Below are positions 1 to 5,497 of a DNA stretch of 5,554 nucleotides, in pieces. This DNA is from Cyanobacteriota bacterium. Its GTDB lineage: Bacteria > Cyanobacteriota > Cyanobacteriia > Leptolyngbyales > Leptolyngbyaceae. The stretch is taken from the NCBI GenBank assembly GCA_027482985.1, contig JAIXVO010000758.1:1-5554 (forward strand), given 5' to 3'. Positions within the stretch are counted from its first letter, which is position 1. Each line of letters starts with the position of its first letter. The notes beneath the pieces were generated by a model. It had not been told where the DNA came from. It was given only the letters and a program-made list of their open reading frames with translations, and did no database searches. Made by a program: the position numbers and the translations under genes.

Positions 1-1
1 A

Positions 2-1006
2 CCTCGCACCAAAACCCCGGAACAACTGCTGGCCGAACTGGAGCGGTTGTATGAGTTGGGCTGGCGGCGGAGTGTGTTCATGGTGGATGACAACTTCATC
101 GGCAACAAACGCAACGTCAAACTGTTCCTCAAAGACCTCCAACCCTGGATGGTGGCACATGGCTATCCCTTCTCCTTTGCCACCGAAGCATCGGTAGACC
201 TGGCGAAAGATCAGGAATTGATGGACATGATGGTCGCCTGCAACTTTGGAGCCGTCTTTTTGGGGATTGAAACGCCGGACGAAGCCAGTCTCACCCTGAC
301 GCAAAAGTTTCAAAACACGCGGGATTCCCTCAGTGATTCCGTGCGGCAAATTGCCCGCTCTGGCTTGCGCGTGATGGCAGGGTTCATTATTGGGTTTGAT
401 GGTGAAAAAGCGGGGGCGGGCGATCGCATTGTCCGCTTTGTGGAACAAACCACTGTTCCCACTGCCCTCTTCAGTATGTTGCAAGCGCTTCCCGATACGG
501 CGCTCTGGCATCGGTTGGAAAAAGAAGGGCGACTGCGGGACCAACTCTCAGACGGTAACCAGACCGCCTTGATGAACTTCGTCCCAACCCGTCCCCTGGA
601 AGATATTGCCCACGAATACATCGAAGCCTTCTGGACGCTGTATGAGCCGAAGCGCTTCCTCGATCGCACCTACCGCCATTTTCTGTTGCTGGGTGAAGCC
701 AATTACCCGAAAAAGGGCAAGAGTGCCAAGAAGAAAGTCGATTGGGTGGCACTCCGGGCGTTGTTAACGATCGCGTGGCGGCAGGGTGTCGTGCGGGATA
801 CCCGCTGGCAGTTCTGGCGCAATTTGTGGAATATGGCGCGGGTCAATCCGGGTGGGATTAGCAGCTATCTCTCTGTGTGCGCCCAGATTGAACACTTTGT
901 CGAATATCGGGACATTGTGCGGCGCGAAATTGAAGCTCAACTGGCGGAATACTTGAGCCAAGAAGGACGAGTCGATGCCGAAGCCGAAATCGCTAAGGTC
1001 GCCTAA
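2..1006 (+). CDS. B12-binding radical SAM protein, C-terminal part (5' end outside window)
   Basis: The reading frame is open from the first complete codon (position 2) to TAA at 1004-1006, giving 334 visible residues. TTG at 47 is an internal codon, not a start. The visible part is the second half of a radical SAM TIM barrel: VDDNFIGNKRNV near residues 25-36, a TEASVDLA strand near 60, GIETPDEASL near 90, then MAGFIIGFDGEK near 125-136 and LPDTALWHRLEKEGRL near 165-180. The last 150 or so residues match the DUF4070 tail of B12-binding radical SAM proteins. In this family an N-terminal cobalamin domain and a CxxxCxxC [4Fe-4S] motif precede the visible part, so both should lie upstream. Known relatives include methylases such as HpnP, but the substrate cannot be read from this fragment, so no symbol is given. 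A hairpin follows the stop. Family assignment is firm; the reaction is unknown. Confidence 0.9.
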   Translation, partial: PRTKTPEQLLAELERLYELGWRRSVFMVDDNFIGNKRNVKLFLKDLQPWMVAHGYPFSFATEASVDLAKDQELMDMMVACNFGAVFLGIETPDEASLTLTQKFQNTRDSLSDSVRQIARSGLRVMAGFIIGFDGEKAGAGDRIVRFVEQTTVPTALFSMLQALPDTALWHRLEKEGRLRDQLSDGNQTALMNFVPTRPLEDIAHEYIEAFWTLYEPKRFLDRTYRHFLLLGEANYPKKGKSAKKKVDWVALRALLTIAWRQGVVRDTRWQFWRNLWNMARVNPGGISSYLSVCAQIEHFVEYRDIVRREIEAQLAEYLSQEGRVDAEAEIAKVA

Positions 1007-1024
1007 CCGCCCTTTAAAATAAGG

Positions 1025-1052
1025 AACGGGTGGAACTCTGAAACCACCCGTT
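1025..1052. terminator. Bidirectional hairpin between convergent genes
   Basis: A perfect 9-bp stem, AACGGGTGG (1025-1033) with CCACCCGTT (1044-1052), encloses a 10-nt loop. It lies between the stop of the radical SAM gene (1006) and the stop of the minus-strand C39-like gene (1080). Read on the minus strand, the stem is followed by CCTTATTTT, a short T-rich tract. On the plus strand the following TAGTTAAA is only weakly T-rich. A shared terminator is the simplest reading, probably stronger for the minus-strand gene. Confidence 0.65.
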
Positions 1053-1079
1053 AGTTAAACCCCGTCAAACCTAATTGCT

Positions 1080-1853
1080 TTAACCCAAACCAGTCGGCTT
1101 CCCGTCGATCGCGGTAATCAAGCGACCCCAACCGGAATGATCCCCATCGGCTAACCAGCGATGGTCAAGGGAGGGATAAATCGGATACTCCACCCCTCTG
1201 CCGTTGAAATCGGTGTAGGCAAACCCTTTACCCCAGGGATCATTGGCATAAAAGACACCTTTATCTTTATCCATACCGATGATTACCAGGATATGTCCCC
1301 CGGACGGCGCAGAGATTGGTCCTTTGTGGAGGACACCGATCGCGATCGGGAAACCCAGCGTCAGGGATTTCTCCAGGTCATCAAAATCCAAATCTTGCCG
1401 ATACACGGAATCGATCCCAAATCGCTTCAGGGCATCCGTATGTACCCCCCAATCGGTCGTGTCGCCATAGGGATTCACACACCGCTGAAAATAATCATCA
1501 TCTGATGCCACACTCCCCGGCTTCAAAAAGTTCAGGATCATGGCGTGGCTGCTGGTGTTACATTGCCGCCACCATTCCGAGGAGACATTATCTCGCTGAG
1601 AATAGTAGGGCACTTTGAGCTGAATGACTTTCGACTCTTTATCACAAACGATGTCATCACCCCACACCAGCCAGGTTTGAAAGTTCCCCAGCTTATCCGC
1701 AAATGTGACCCGCTGATGCCCATTGGGAGCAGGTTCCCACCGAGTAATATCGTAAGTTCCAGGTTTCAACTCAAACTTAAATTGAGGTGCCAGATTCCGG
1801 GCTTGCACCGTAGATTGTTTGACGATTGTGTCTCGAACGACAGTAGCATGCAT
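1080..1853 (-). CDS. C39-type (Peptidase_C39_2-like) cysteine peptidase domain protein
   Basis: 257 residues with ATG at 1853-1851, preceded by AGGGA (plus-strand 1866-1862) with 8-nt spacing. Residues 1-70 form a small beta-rich N-terminal segment (KPGTYDITRW near 30-39, TWLVWGDDIV near 60-69). Residues 77-250 resemble Peptidase_C39_2: VPYYSQRDN at 81-89 with a likely oxyanion Gln85, QCNTSSHAM at 97-105 with candidate nucleophile Cys98, GGHILVIIGMD at 185-195 with His187, and YANDPWG at 202-208 with Asp205. A Cys-His-Asp triad is therefore present. I see no signal peptide, transmembrane segment or attached ABC transporter, so this is not a bacteriocin exporter domain. Similar stand-alone proteins occur in cyanobacteria and phages; a peptidase or cell-wall-related role is inference. 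The gene is convergent with its downstream neighbour and divergent from the Uma2 gene. Confidence 0.8.
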   Translation of the reverse strand: MHATVVRDTIVKQSTVQARNLAPQFKFELKPGTYDITRWEPAPNGHQRVTFADKLGNFQTWLVWGDDIVCDKESKVIQLKVPYYSQRDNVSSEWWRQCNTSSHAMILNFLKPGSVASDDDYFQRCVNPYGDTTDWGVHTDALKRFGIDSVYRQDLDFDDLEKSLTLGFPIAIGVLHKGPISAPSGGHILVIIGMDKDKGVFYANDPWGKGFAYTDFNGRGVEYPIYPSLDHRWLADGDHSGWGRLITAIDGKPTGLG

Positions 1854-1886
1854 AGTAAATTTCCCTGATAGGTAAGTTCAGAATTG

Positions 1887-1927
1887 ACAAAATTTGCCCA
1901 AAACTAACAACCACAGCCAAATTTTGT
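1887..1927. promoter_or_regulatory. Perfect 10-bp inverted repeat in divergent intergenic region (candidate operator)
   Basis: ACAAAATTTG at 1887-1896 is the exact reverse complement of CAAATTTTGT at 1918-1927, with a 21-nt spacer. Arm centres are 31 bp apart, about three helical turns. Each arm is itself nearly palindromic (CAAAATTTG / CAAATTTTG), as expected for two dimer-binding half sites. It lies 34 bp upstream of the C39-like start and 88 bp upstream of the Uma2 start. A TTGACA hexamer (1884-1889) overlaps the left arm but has no good -10 at 17 bp. No T-run follows on either strand, which argues against a terminator. Regulatory function is inferred. Confidence 0.45.
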
Positions 1928-1974
1928 AGCTTCCGGGTCACGCTTCTACTCGCCCAGAAACTACTGAAAAACAC

Positions 1975-1980
1975 TATAGA
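1975..1980 (+). promoter_or_regulatory. Possible -10 element for the Uma2 gene
   Basis: TATAGA (followed by AT) lies 35 bp upstream of the ATG at 2016. No convincing -35 hexamer is found at 16-18 bp spacing, so this is a weak candidate that would need an activator or a different sigma factor. Confidence 0.25.
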
Positions 1981-2002
1981 ATTGAAGGAAATCTGGCGCT
2001 CT

Positions 2003-2009
2003 GGAGAGG
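2003..2009 (+). promoter_or_regulatory. Shine-Dalgarno site of the Uma2 gene
   Basis: GGAGAGG ends 6 nt before the ATG at 2016. It supports that start codon over any downstream ATG. Confidence 0.75.
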
Positions 2010-2015
2010 TTTGAG

Positions 2016-3035
2016 ATGCTCTCTCAAGAACAGTTACGCAAGCTCATTCAGCAGACCACCCACTTGGGGCAAACCGATCCGCCGCGATCGCCCCGTGAAT
2101 ATTTGCCGACAATGTACGATTTGCCGAGTGAAGATCCGGAGGAACCGGGATTGCCAGACGAATTTCATGACCTGCAACCGCAACTCCTCAGCCGCACCTT
2201 GAGTTTGTCGGGCTATAGCCGGGACAATTACTTCACGGCTTCCGATATGAATCTCTACTACCAGTTGCGGCGCCCGCTCTGGCATAAACGCCCCGATTGG
2301 TTCCTGGTGGTCGATGTGCCGCGCTTCTACGATGGCGATTTGCGCAGGAGCTATGTGCTGTGGCAGGAAGGTCGAGCGCCGGATGTGATTGTCGAGTTTT
2401 TATCTCCCGGCACTGAAGCCGAAGACTTGGGGCGGTTCTACAGTGATCAGCCACCAGACCTCGTCGATCCACCTGTCTCCCGACTTGATCCACCCATGCC
2501 AGAAGCTAGCCCGGATGCCCCCGCTTGGCTCACGATGAAACCACCCGGCAAACTCCAGGTCTATGAAACCTATTTGCGAGTCCCCCACTATTTCGTCTTC
2601 AGCCGCTACACGCAGCAATTGCGCTACTTCAAATTAGAAGGACATCGCTACCAGGAACAAGCTCTGAGCGATCGCCCGCCCCTGGTCTGGTTATCCGATT
2701 TAGACATTGGGCTAGGCATCTGGCAGGGCGAATTTGAAGGGGTGCCAGCGGCCTGGTTGCGCTGGTGTGATGCGGCTGGCAACTGGTTTTGGACGGATAC
2801 GGAACAGGCAGAACAACAATTAGCCGCAGAACGGATCGCCAGGGAGCAAGAACAGATCGCCAAAGAGCAAGAGCGGATCGCTAAAGAACAGGCTCAAGCC
2901 CAACTCTTACAAGCGGCACAAAATCTGCTGGCGACGGGCATGGGGCTGGAGCCAGTGACGCAACTGTTGGGACTGACACCGGATCAGGTAGCCGCATTGC
3001 GATCGCCCGCTGACTCAGATCCCAAAATCCCCTAG
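2016..3035 (+). CDS. Uma2 family (DUF820) PD-(D/E)XK nuclease-like protein with coiled-coil tail
   Basis: 339 residues, longer than the roughly 190-residue minimal Uma2 domain. The Uma2 core begins with SDMNLYYQL (76-84). RPDWFLVVDVPRF (92-104) supplies the usual acidic residue Asp94, and APDVIVEFLSPGTEAEDLG (121-139) supplies Glu127 before the family SP motif. After that, about 35 Pro/Asp-rich residues (roughly 142-177) intervene before GKLQVYETYLRVPHYFVFSRY (178-198), which restores the KL..Y....VP.YFV segment with candidate Lys179. From about 262 the chain is a Glu/Gln/Lys/Arg-rich coiled coil with three heptads at 272-292, then a short helical tail (LLATGMGLEPVTQLLGLTPDQVAAL). The fold is that of restriction-like nucleases. 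Copies are numerous in cyanobacterial genomes, but activity and biological role are not established. It appears to be a single-gene unit, divergent from the C39-like gene. Confidence 0.88.
   Translation: MLSQEQLRKLIQQTTHLGQTDPPRSPREYLPTMYDLPSEDPEEPGLPDEFHDLQPQLLSRTLSLSGYSRDNYFTASDMNLYYQLRRPLWHKRPDWFLVVDVPRFYDGDLRRSYVLWQEGRAPDVIVEFLSPGTEAEDLGRFYSDQPPDLVDPPVSRLDPPMPEASPDAPAWLTMKPPGKLQVYETYLRVPHYFVFSRYTQQLRYFKLEGHRYQEQALSDRPPLVWLSDLDIGLGIWQGEFEGVPAAWLRWCDAAGNWFWTDTEQAEQQLAAERIAREQEQIAKEQERIAKEQAQAQLLQAAQNLLATGMGLEPVTQLLGLTPDQVAALRSPADSDPKIP
2829..2891 (+). repeat. Three tandem 21-bp units encoding heptads
   Basis: Three in-frame imperfect 21-bp units (2829-2849, 2850-2870, 2871-2891) encode ERIAREQ, EQIAKEQ and ERIAKEQ. 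They build the coiled coil of the Uma2 protein. DNA similarity between units is high enough to suggest duplication by slippage. Confidence 0.85.
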
Positions 3036-3054
3036 CCGGGATGCGCTACACTGC

Positions 3055-3070
3055 GGTCATCTGGTCATCT
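3055..3070. repeat. Tandem duplication of an 8-mer
   Basis: GGTCATCT occurs twice back to back in the non-coding interval between the Uma2 and SH3b genes. No function is assigned. Confidence 0.6.
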
Positions 3071-3087
3071 GGGTGGGACGCTACAGA

Positions 3088-3118
3088 CATGATGAAATTC
3101 GCCAAGATCATGATTTTT
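3088..3118 (+). terminator. Weak hairpin plus T-run after the Uma2 gene
   Basis: CATGAT (3088-3093) pairs with ATCATG (3107-3112) across a 13-nt loop and is followed by ATTTTT (3113-3118). The stem is short and AT-rich and lies 52 bp past the stop, so termination here is doubtful. CATGAT also recurs directly at 3109-3114, 21 bp from the first copy, which would equally fit a protein-binding site. Confidence 0.25.
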
Positions 3119-3170
3119 ACGGATTTTATAGTCCCTACTGTGTAGCTTTAAAGTAGACAATTATCCGTAA
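3117..3170. promoter_or_regulatory. Nested inverted repeats upstream of the SH3b gene
   Basis: TTACGGAT (3117-3124) is exactly complementary to ATCCGTAA (3163-3170). Within the 38-nt spacer, CTACT (3135-3139) pairs with AGTAG (3152-3156). The interval also holds TATAGT (3127-3132), a possible -10 with no clear -35. It ends 20 bp before the ATG at 3191. It may be an operator pair around the promoter or a structured 5' leader. Confidence 0.3.
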
Positions 3171-3190
3171 TTTCTGGGAGTGTGTTTGGT

Positions 3191-3958
3191 ATGAATCGTC
3201 GATCGCTGATCCTGACTTTGAGTGTGACAGCGCTGGCTGTTGCGGCAGGGGTCGCGGTGGCGATGCTGCAATCTCCTCCCAAAACCGCGATCGCTCCTGA
3301 TTCTTCACCTACAACCACTATGACTCCTGAACCCATCGCCGCCTCTCCCACGACTGAGCCAACCCCCATTAACGTTACGGCTCCCCCATCAGCCAGTCCC
3401 TCACCCGCCAGCCCTGCTCGCCCGCCCGCATCACCCACGCGCAGTGTGACCTCATGTCGCCTGACGATGGCGCGAGTCGATGATCCCAACCCGCCGTTGA
3501 ATGTCCGCTCCAGCCCGACGACCACGGCTCAAAATGTGGTGGGGCAGGTACAAAATGGCACTTACTTGATGGTGACCCAGGAGCAGGAGGGCTGGTTACA
3601 AATTACTGATCCAGTGGCGGGTTGGGTCGCGAAGTCACGGACACAAGCGGGCTGTAACGAAAAAGTGGAGCGAGTGAGTTTTGGGGCTGGGAATACCAGT
3701 GCTGAAATTAGCGATCGCTTCATCGGGACAGGCTTTCATCAGTACCAACTGAACGCAGCGGCGGGACAAACCCTAACTTTGAGCCGTCAAAGTGGTTCGC
3801 TGCCCATGGTGCTAAAACCCAATGGACAAATGTTGGCCGAGATTCCGGATGGCAACGATCGCTGGTCAGGCACGTTGCCAGCCAGTGGCGATTATGTGTT
3901 GCAACTGGATTCCAATTACAAGGGGTATGCGTATTCCTTTGTGGTGGACATCCAGTAA
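3191..3958 (+). CDS. Secreted SH3b-domain protein with C-terminal lysozyme-inhibitor-like beta domain
   Basis: 255 residues from ATG 3191. GGGAG (3176-3180) lies 10 nt upstream; an in-frame GTG at 3182 is only 1 nt from it and is rejected. Residues 1-24 are a signal peptide (NRR, then a Leu/Val/Ala core ending AVA) with no lipobox Cys. Residues 28-86 are a Pro/Thr/Ser/Ala-rich linker. Residues 89-155 match a bacterial SH3 domain: PPLNVRSSPT (101-110), GQVQNGTYLMV (118-128), GWLQI (134-138), GWVAKSRT (144-151); Cys89 and Cys155 flank it and could pair. Residues 160-255 are beta-rich, with an ISDRFIGTGFHQYQL strand, AAAGQTLTL, and DRWSGTLPASGDYVLQLD. They resemble the PliI/PPC-like C-terminal domain of many cyanobacterial SH3 proteins, as remembered rather than searched. 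A periplasmic or cell-surface, wall-binding role is inferred. Confidence 0.85.
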   Translation: MNRRSLILTLSVTALAVAAGVAVAMLQSPPKTAIAPDSSPTTTMTPEPIAASPTTEPTPINVTAPPSASPSPASPARPPASPTRSVTSCRLTMARVDDPNPPLNVRSSPTTTAQNVVGQVQNGTYLMVTQEQEGWLQITDPVAGWVAKSRTQAGCNEKVERVSFGAGNTSAEISDRFIGTGFHQYQLNAAAGQTLTLSRQSGSLPMVLKPNGQMLAEIPDGNDRWSGTLPASGDYVLQLDSNYKGYAYSFVVDIQ

Positions 3959-3970
3959 AGTTCACAGCGC

Positions 3971-4882
3971 TCAGGACAACAATGATCCGGGGAGCCAATC
4001 TTGTTGTAATTGGGCGATCGCGGCTTCCTTCTGTTTGGCTTCCACTTCAATCCATTCCACCTGCCAATAGGCACTAGGCATGGCGCGAATGAAGTCACTA
4101 TGGTGGGGGTCGCGAAATGCCTGATTGCCGTTGGAAATATGTACCAGTTGCCACTCAGGGACTTTCCAGGTGGTACGGGCGGCGGCTAACATCTTGGCGA
4201 CGCTGGGATCTTCATAAGTATCGAGTTGTTCATGAATCACGTGATGATGGGCATCAAACACCATTGCCACCTCTGCCGCCTGACAAATGGCGAGAATGTC
4301 GGTTGCCCCATAGGTATATTCGTCGTTCTCTAAAGTCAGGCGACAGCGAATTCCATCCGGCAAGGCACGAATTTGGTCGATCAGTTGAGCCGCGCGATCG
4401 CCTTTGCCACCATGAATATTCATCAGCGCCCAGGTGGAGCGGGGAAAGCCTAACAAATCAAAAATTTGGGCATAGGTGGTCAAAATTTTGATGCTGTTGG
4501 TCACAACTTCCGGGCGTTCGGAATTGAGGACGACAAACTGTTCCGGGTGCAGCACGACGCGAATGCCAGCCATTTGAAAATGATCGCCTGTGATTTGCAG
4601 AAATTCGGCAAATTCGGGGAGTAAGTCGGCACCCACGGGCGTATCGGCAAAGGGCAGCAGGGAGGAGTTCATGCGAAATAAGCGAATGCCTGCTTCCTGG
4701 CAAAAATCCGCTGCGGCATTGAGACGCTTGAGGTTTTCGGAGTAGAGCGATCGCAGCAATGCGGTTTGTTCGGCTGGCGAGAATTGCAACAGCCGTTTGC
4801 GGGTCACTGTTTTGAACCGCACCCGATTCGAGGCCGTAATACACACTAAACCTAACTGCGGGTGGGAAAGTGGGACTGTCAT
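3971..4882 (-). CDS. uvsE: UvsE/UVDE-type UV damage endonuclease
   Basis: 303 residues, a normal length for UvsE. The family nicks DNA 5' to UV photoproducts, starting an alternative excision repair pathway; the fold is a TIM barrel related to endonuclease IV. Visible motifs in order: QLGLVC (9-14), RLFRMNSSLLPFAD (67-80), HPEQFVVLNS (112-121), NIHGGKGDRA (155-164), LTLENDE (182-188), MVFDAHHH (207-214), VHISNG (247-252), HHSDFI (260-265) and VEAKQKEAAI (280-289). Likely metal ligands are His112, His157, Glu185, Asp210, His213, His248, His261 and Glu281. The start ATG is 6 nt after the stop of the DoxX-like gene and has no clear Shine-Dalgarno site, which suggests translational coupling. It converges on the SH3b gene with a 12-nt gap. 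Some usual active-site positions look substituted (see findings). Confidence 0.92.
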   Translation of the reverse strand: MTVPLSHPQLGLVCITASNRVRFKTVTRKRLLQFSPAEQTALLRSLYSENLKRLNAAADFCQEAGIRLFRMNSSLLPFADTPVGADLLPEFAEFLQITGDHFQMAGIRVVLHPEQFVVLNSERPEVVTNSIKILTTYAQIFDLLGFPRSTWALMNIHGGKGDRAAQLIDQIRALPDGIRCRLTLENDEYTYGATDILAICQAAEVAMVFDAHHHVIHEQLDTYEDPSVAKMLAAARTTWKVPEWQLVHISNGNQAFRDPHHSDFIRAMPSAYWQVEWIEVEAKQKEAAIAQLQQDWLPGSLLS

Positions 4883-4888
4883 AGTCGG

Positions 4889-5326
4889 CTAGCGATTTAA
4901 TCGAACTTCGATCGGCGCGACTCCGCTGTTTGCCCCTGCCTGCGTTTCAGGACGACGGGTATACCACCAGGCCCAGGCAATCAGGACGGCTTGGAGGGGG
5001 AGGCGAAACCAGTAGGCGATCGGCAGATCAGGAATCCCATCAATCGGAATACTGTTAATCGCTTGATTGATGTTGGCGGGAAATACAGCAATAAATAGGG
5101 CAATCATGCCCCAGGCAGACAAGACACTAATTCTGGGAATTAGTAGGCCAATGCCTAAAGCAATTTCAATGACACCACTCAAGTACACCCAAAACAGGGC
5201 ATCTGGCAATTGAGGCGGCACAATTCTGGCATATTGATCGCCGTGTGTGAAGTGAGTGATGCCAACGATCGCTAAGCTAATCCCTAAAATTGCTCTTAAA
5301 ATCTCTTTTCGCTGTTGATTTGACAT
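4889..5326 (-). CDS. DoxX-family four-helix membrane protein
   Basis: 145 residues, typical for the DoxX/YphA-like family. Four hydrophobic segments are visible: about 9-26 (ILRAILGISLAIVGITHF), 44-63, 66-85 and 106-122. Characteristic positions include GITHFTHGDQYARIVPPQLP (22-41), the SGVIEIALGIGLLIP run (50-64), the FPANINQAI motif (82-90) and RLPLQAVLIAW (108-118). The tail after TRR (123-125) is polar and probably cytoplasmic. The start ATG at 5326-5324 has only an A-rich AAGAA upstream as a weak ribosome site. The family is linked in other organisms to redox or thiol functions, but the role here is not established. It is the first gene of a two-gene unit with uvsE. Confidence 0.85.
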   Translation of the reverse strand: MSNQQRKEILRAILGISLAIVGITHFTHGDQYARIVPPQLPDALFWVYLSGVIEIALGIGLLIPRISVLSAWGMIALFIAVFPANINQAINSIPIDGIPDLPIAYWFRLPLQAVLIAWAWWYTRRPETQAGANSGVAPIEVRLNR

Positions 5327-5436
5327 TTCTTATAACCAGATTTACAGACTTTTTGATGACTGATAAAGCTTACGAAACAGCATCTTTTGCTTAGTTTGGG
5401 TTAGCGATCACGTCACCCAGTACAATAGCTGCTGGC
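5327..5436. other. Non-coding upstream region of the DoxX-like gene
   Basis: No coding frame is credible here. It should contain the promoter of the minus-strand doxX-like/uvsE unit, but no hexamer pair close to consensus was found. The repeat cluster begins directly after it. Confidence 0.4.
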
Positions 5437-5463
5437 GTTGGGTTTCACGGGCTTCAACCCAAC
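5437..5463. repeat. Dispersed hairpin repeat (GTTGGGTT...AACCCAAC)
   Basis: An 8-bp perfect stem, GTTGGGTT (5437-5444) with AACCCAAC (5456-5463), encloses an 11-nt loop. Hairpins of this GTTGGGTTTC...CAACCCAACCTA form are common intergenic repeats in cyanobacteria (family knowledge, not searched). It could also act as a weak terminator for an upstream gene outside the window. Confidence 0.6.
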
Positions 5464-5468
5464 CTATA

Positions 5469-5483
5469 AATTAGTGACTAATT
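5469..5483. promoter_or_regulatory. 15-bp interrupted palindrome
   Basis: AATTAGT and ACTAATT are perfect complements around a central G. It sits between two hairpin repeats, about 143 bp upstream of the DoxX-like start. It may be an operator half of something outside the window or a by-product of the repeat cluster. Confidence 0.25.
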
Positions 5484-5497
5484 GAGTGCTTTAGTAA

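Larger units (their letters stand above)
420..4754. repeat. HIP1 octamers (GCGATCGC), nine copies
   Basis: Exact GCGATCGC palindromes start at 420, 2084, 2668, 2999, 3287, 3711, 4014, 4394 and 4747. All lie inside coding regions. This density is far above chance and is the hallmark of HIP1-rich cyanobacterial genomes. None occurs between 428 and 2083, which includes the whole C39-like gene, nor after 4754. Confidence 0.9.
3971..5326 (-). other. Predicted doxX-like/uvsE operon
   Basis: Both genes run on the minus strand with 6 nt between the TAG of the first (4891-4889) and the ATG of the second (4882-4880). There is no room for a promoter or terminator in the gap, and uvsE lacks a good ribosome site of its own. 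Transcription should start somewhere upstream of 5326, but I could not identify a convincing promoter in 5327-5436. Confidence 0.75.

Noticed and set aside
310..752. Antisense open frames inside the radical SAM gene
   Set aside because: They lie opposite a well-supported coding frame, have no family signature and no ribosome site; they arise from the GC-rich codon pattern.
1..1006. Naming the radical SAM protein hpnP (hopanoid C-2 methylase)
   Set aside because: The visible region is shared by many B12-radical SAM proteins with DUF4070 tails; the distinguishing N-terminal half is missing and no hopanoid gene is adjacent.
1161..1868. Plus-strand open frames over the C39-like gene
   Set aside because: The minus-strand protein has a coherent C39 triad; the plus-strand products are low-similarity, basic and motif-free.
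1884..1912. TTGACA as a -35 element for the Uma2 gene
   Set aside because: At 17-bp spacing the -10 position reads ACAACC, far from TATAAT, and it lies over 100 bp from the start codon.
2829..2891. Short repeats as a CRISPR array
   Set aside because: The 21-bp units are directly adjacent with no spacers and are in-frame coding heptads.
1080..3035. C39-like plus Uma2 genes as a defence or toxin module
   Set aside because: They are divergent, separated by 162 bp, and lack any immunity, sensor or effector signature linking them; both families are scattered singly in cyanobacteria.
3182..3184. GTG as start of the SH3b gene
   Set aside because: Only 1 nt from the GGGAG ribosome site; ATG at 3191 has workable spacing and gives a normal signal peptide.
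3148..3525. Minus-strand Gly/Val-rich frame opposite the SH3b gene
   Set aside because: It is a mirror of the Pro/Ser/Thr-rich linker codons and shows no independent evidence of coding.
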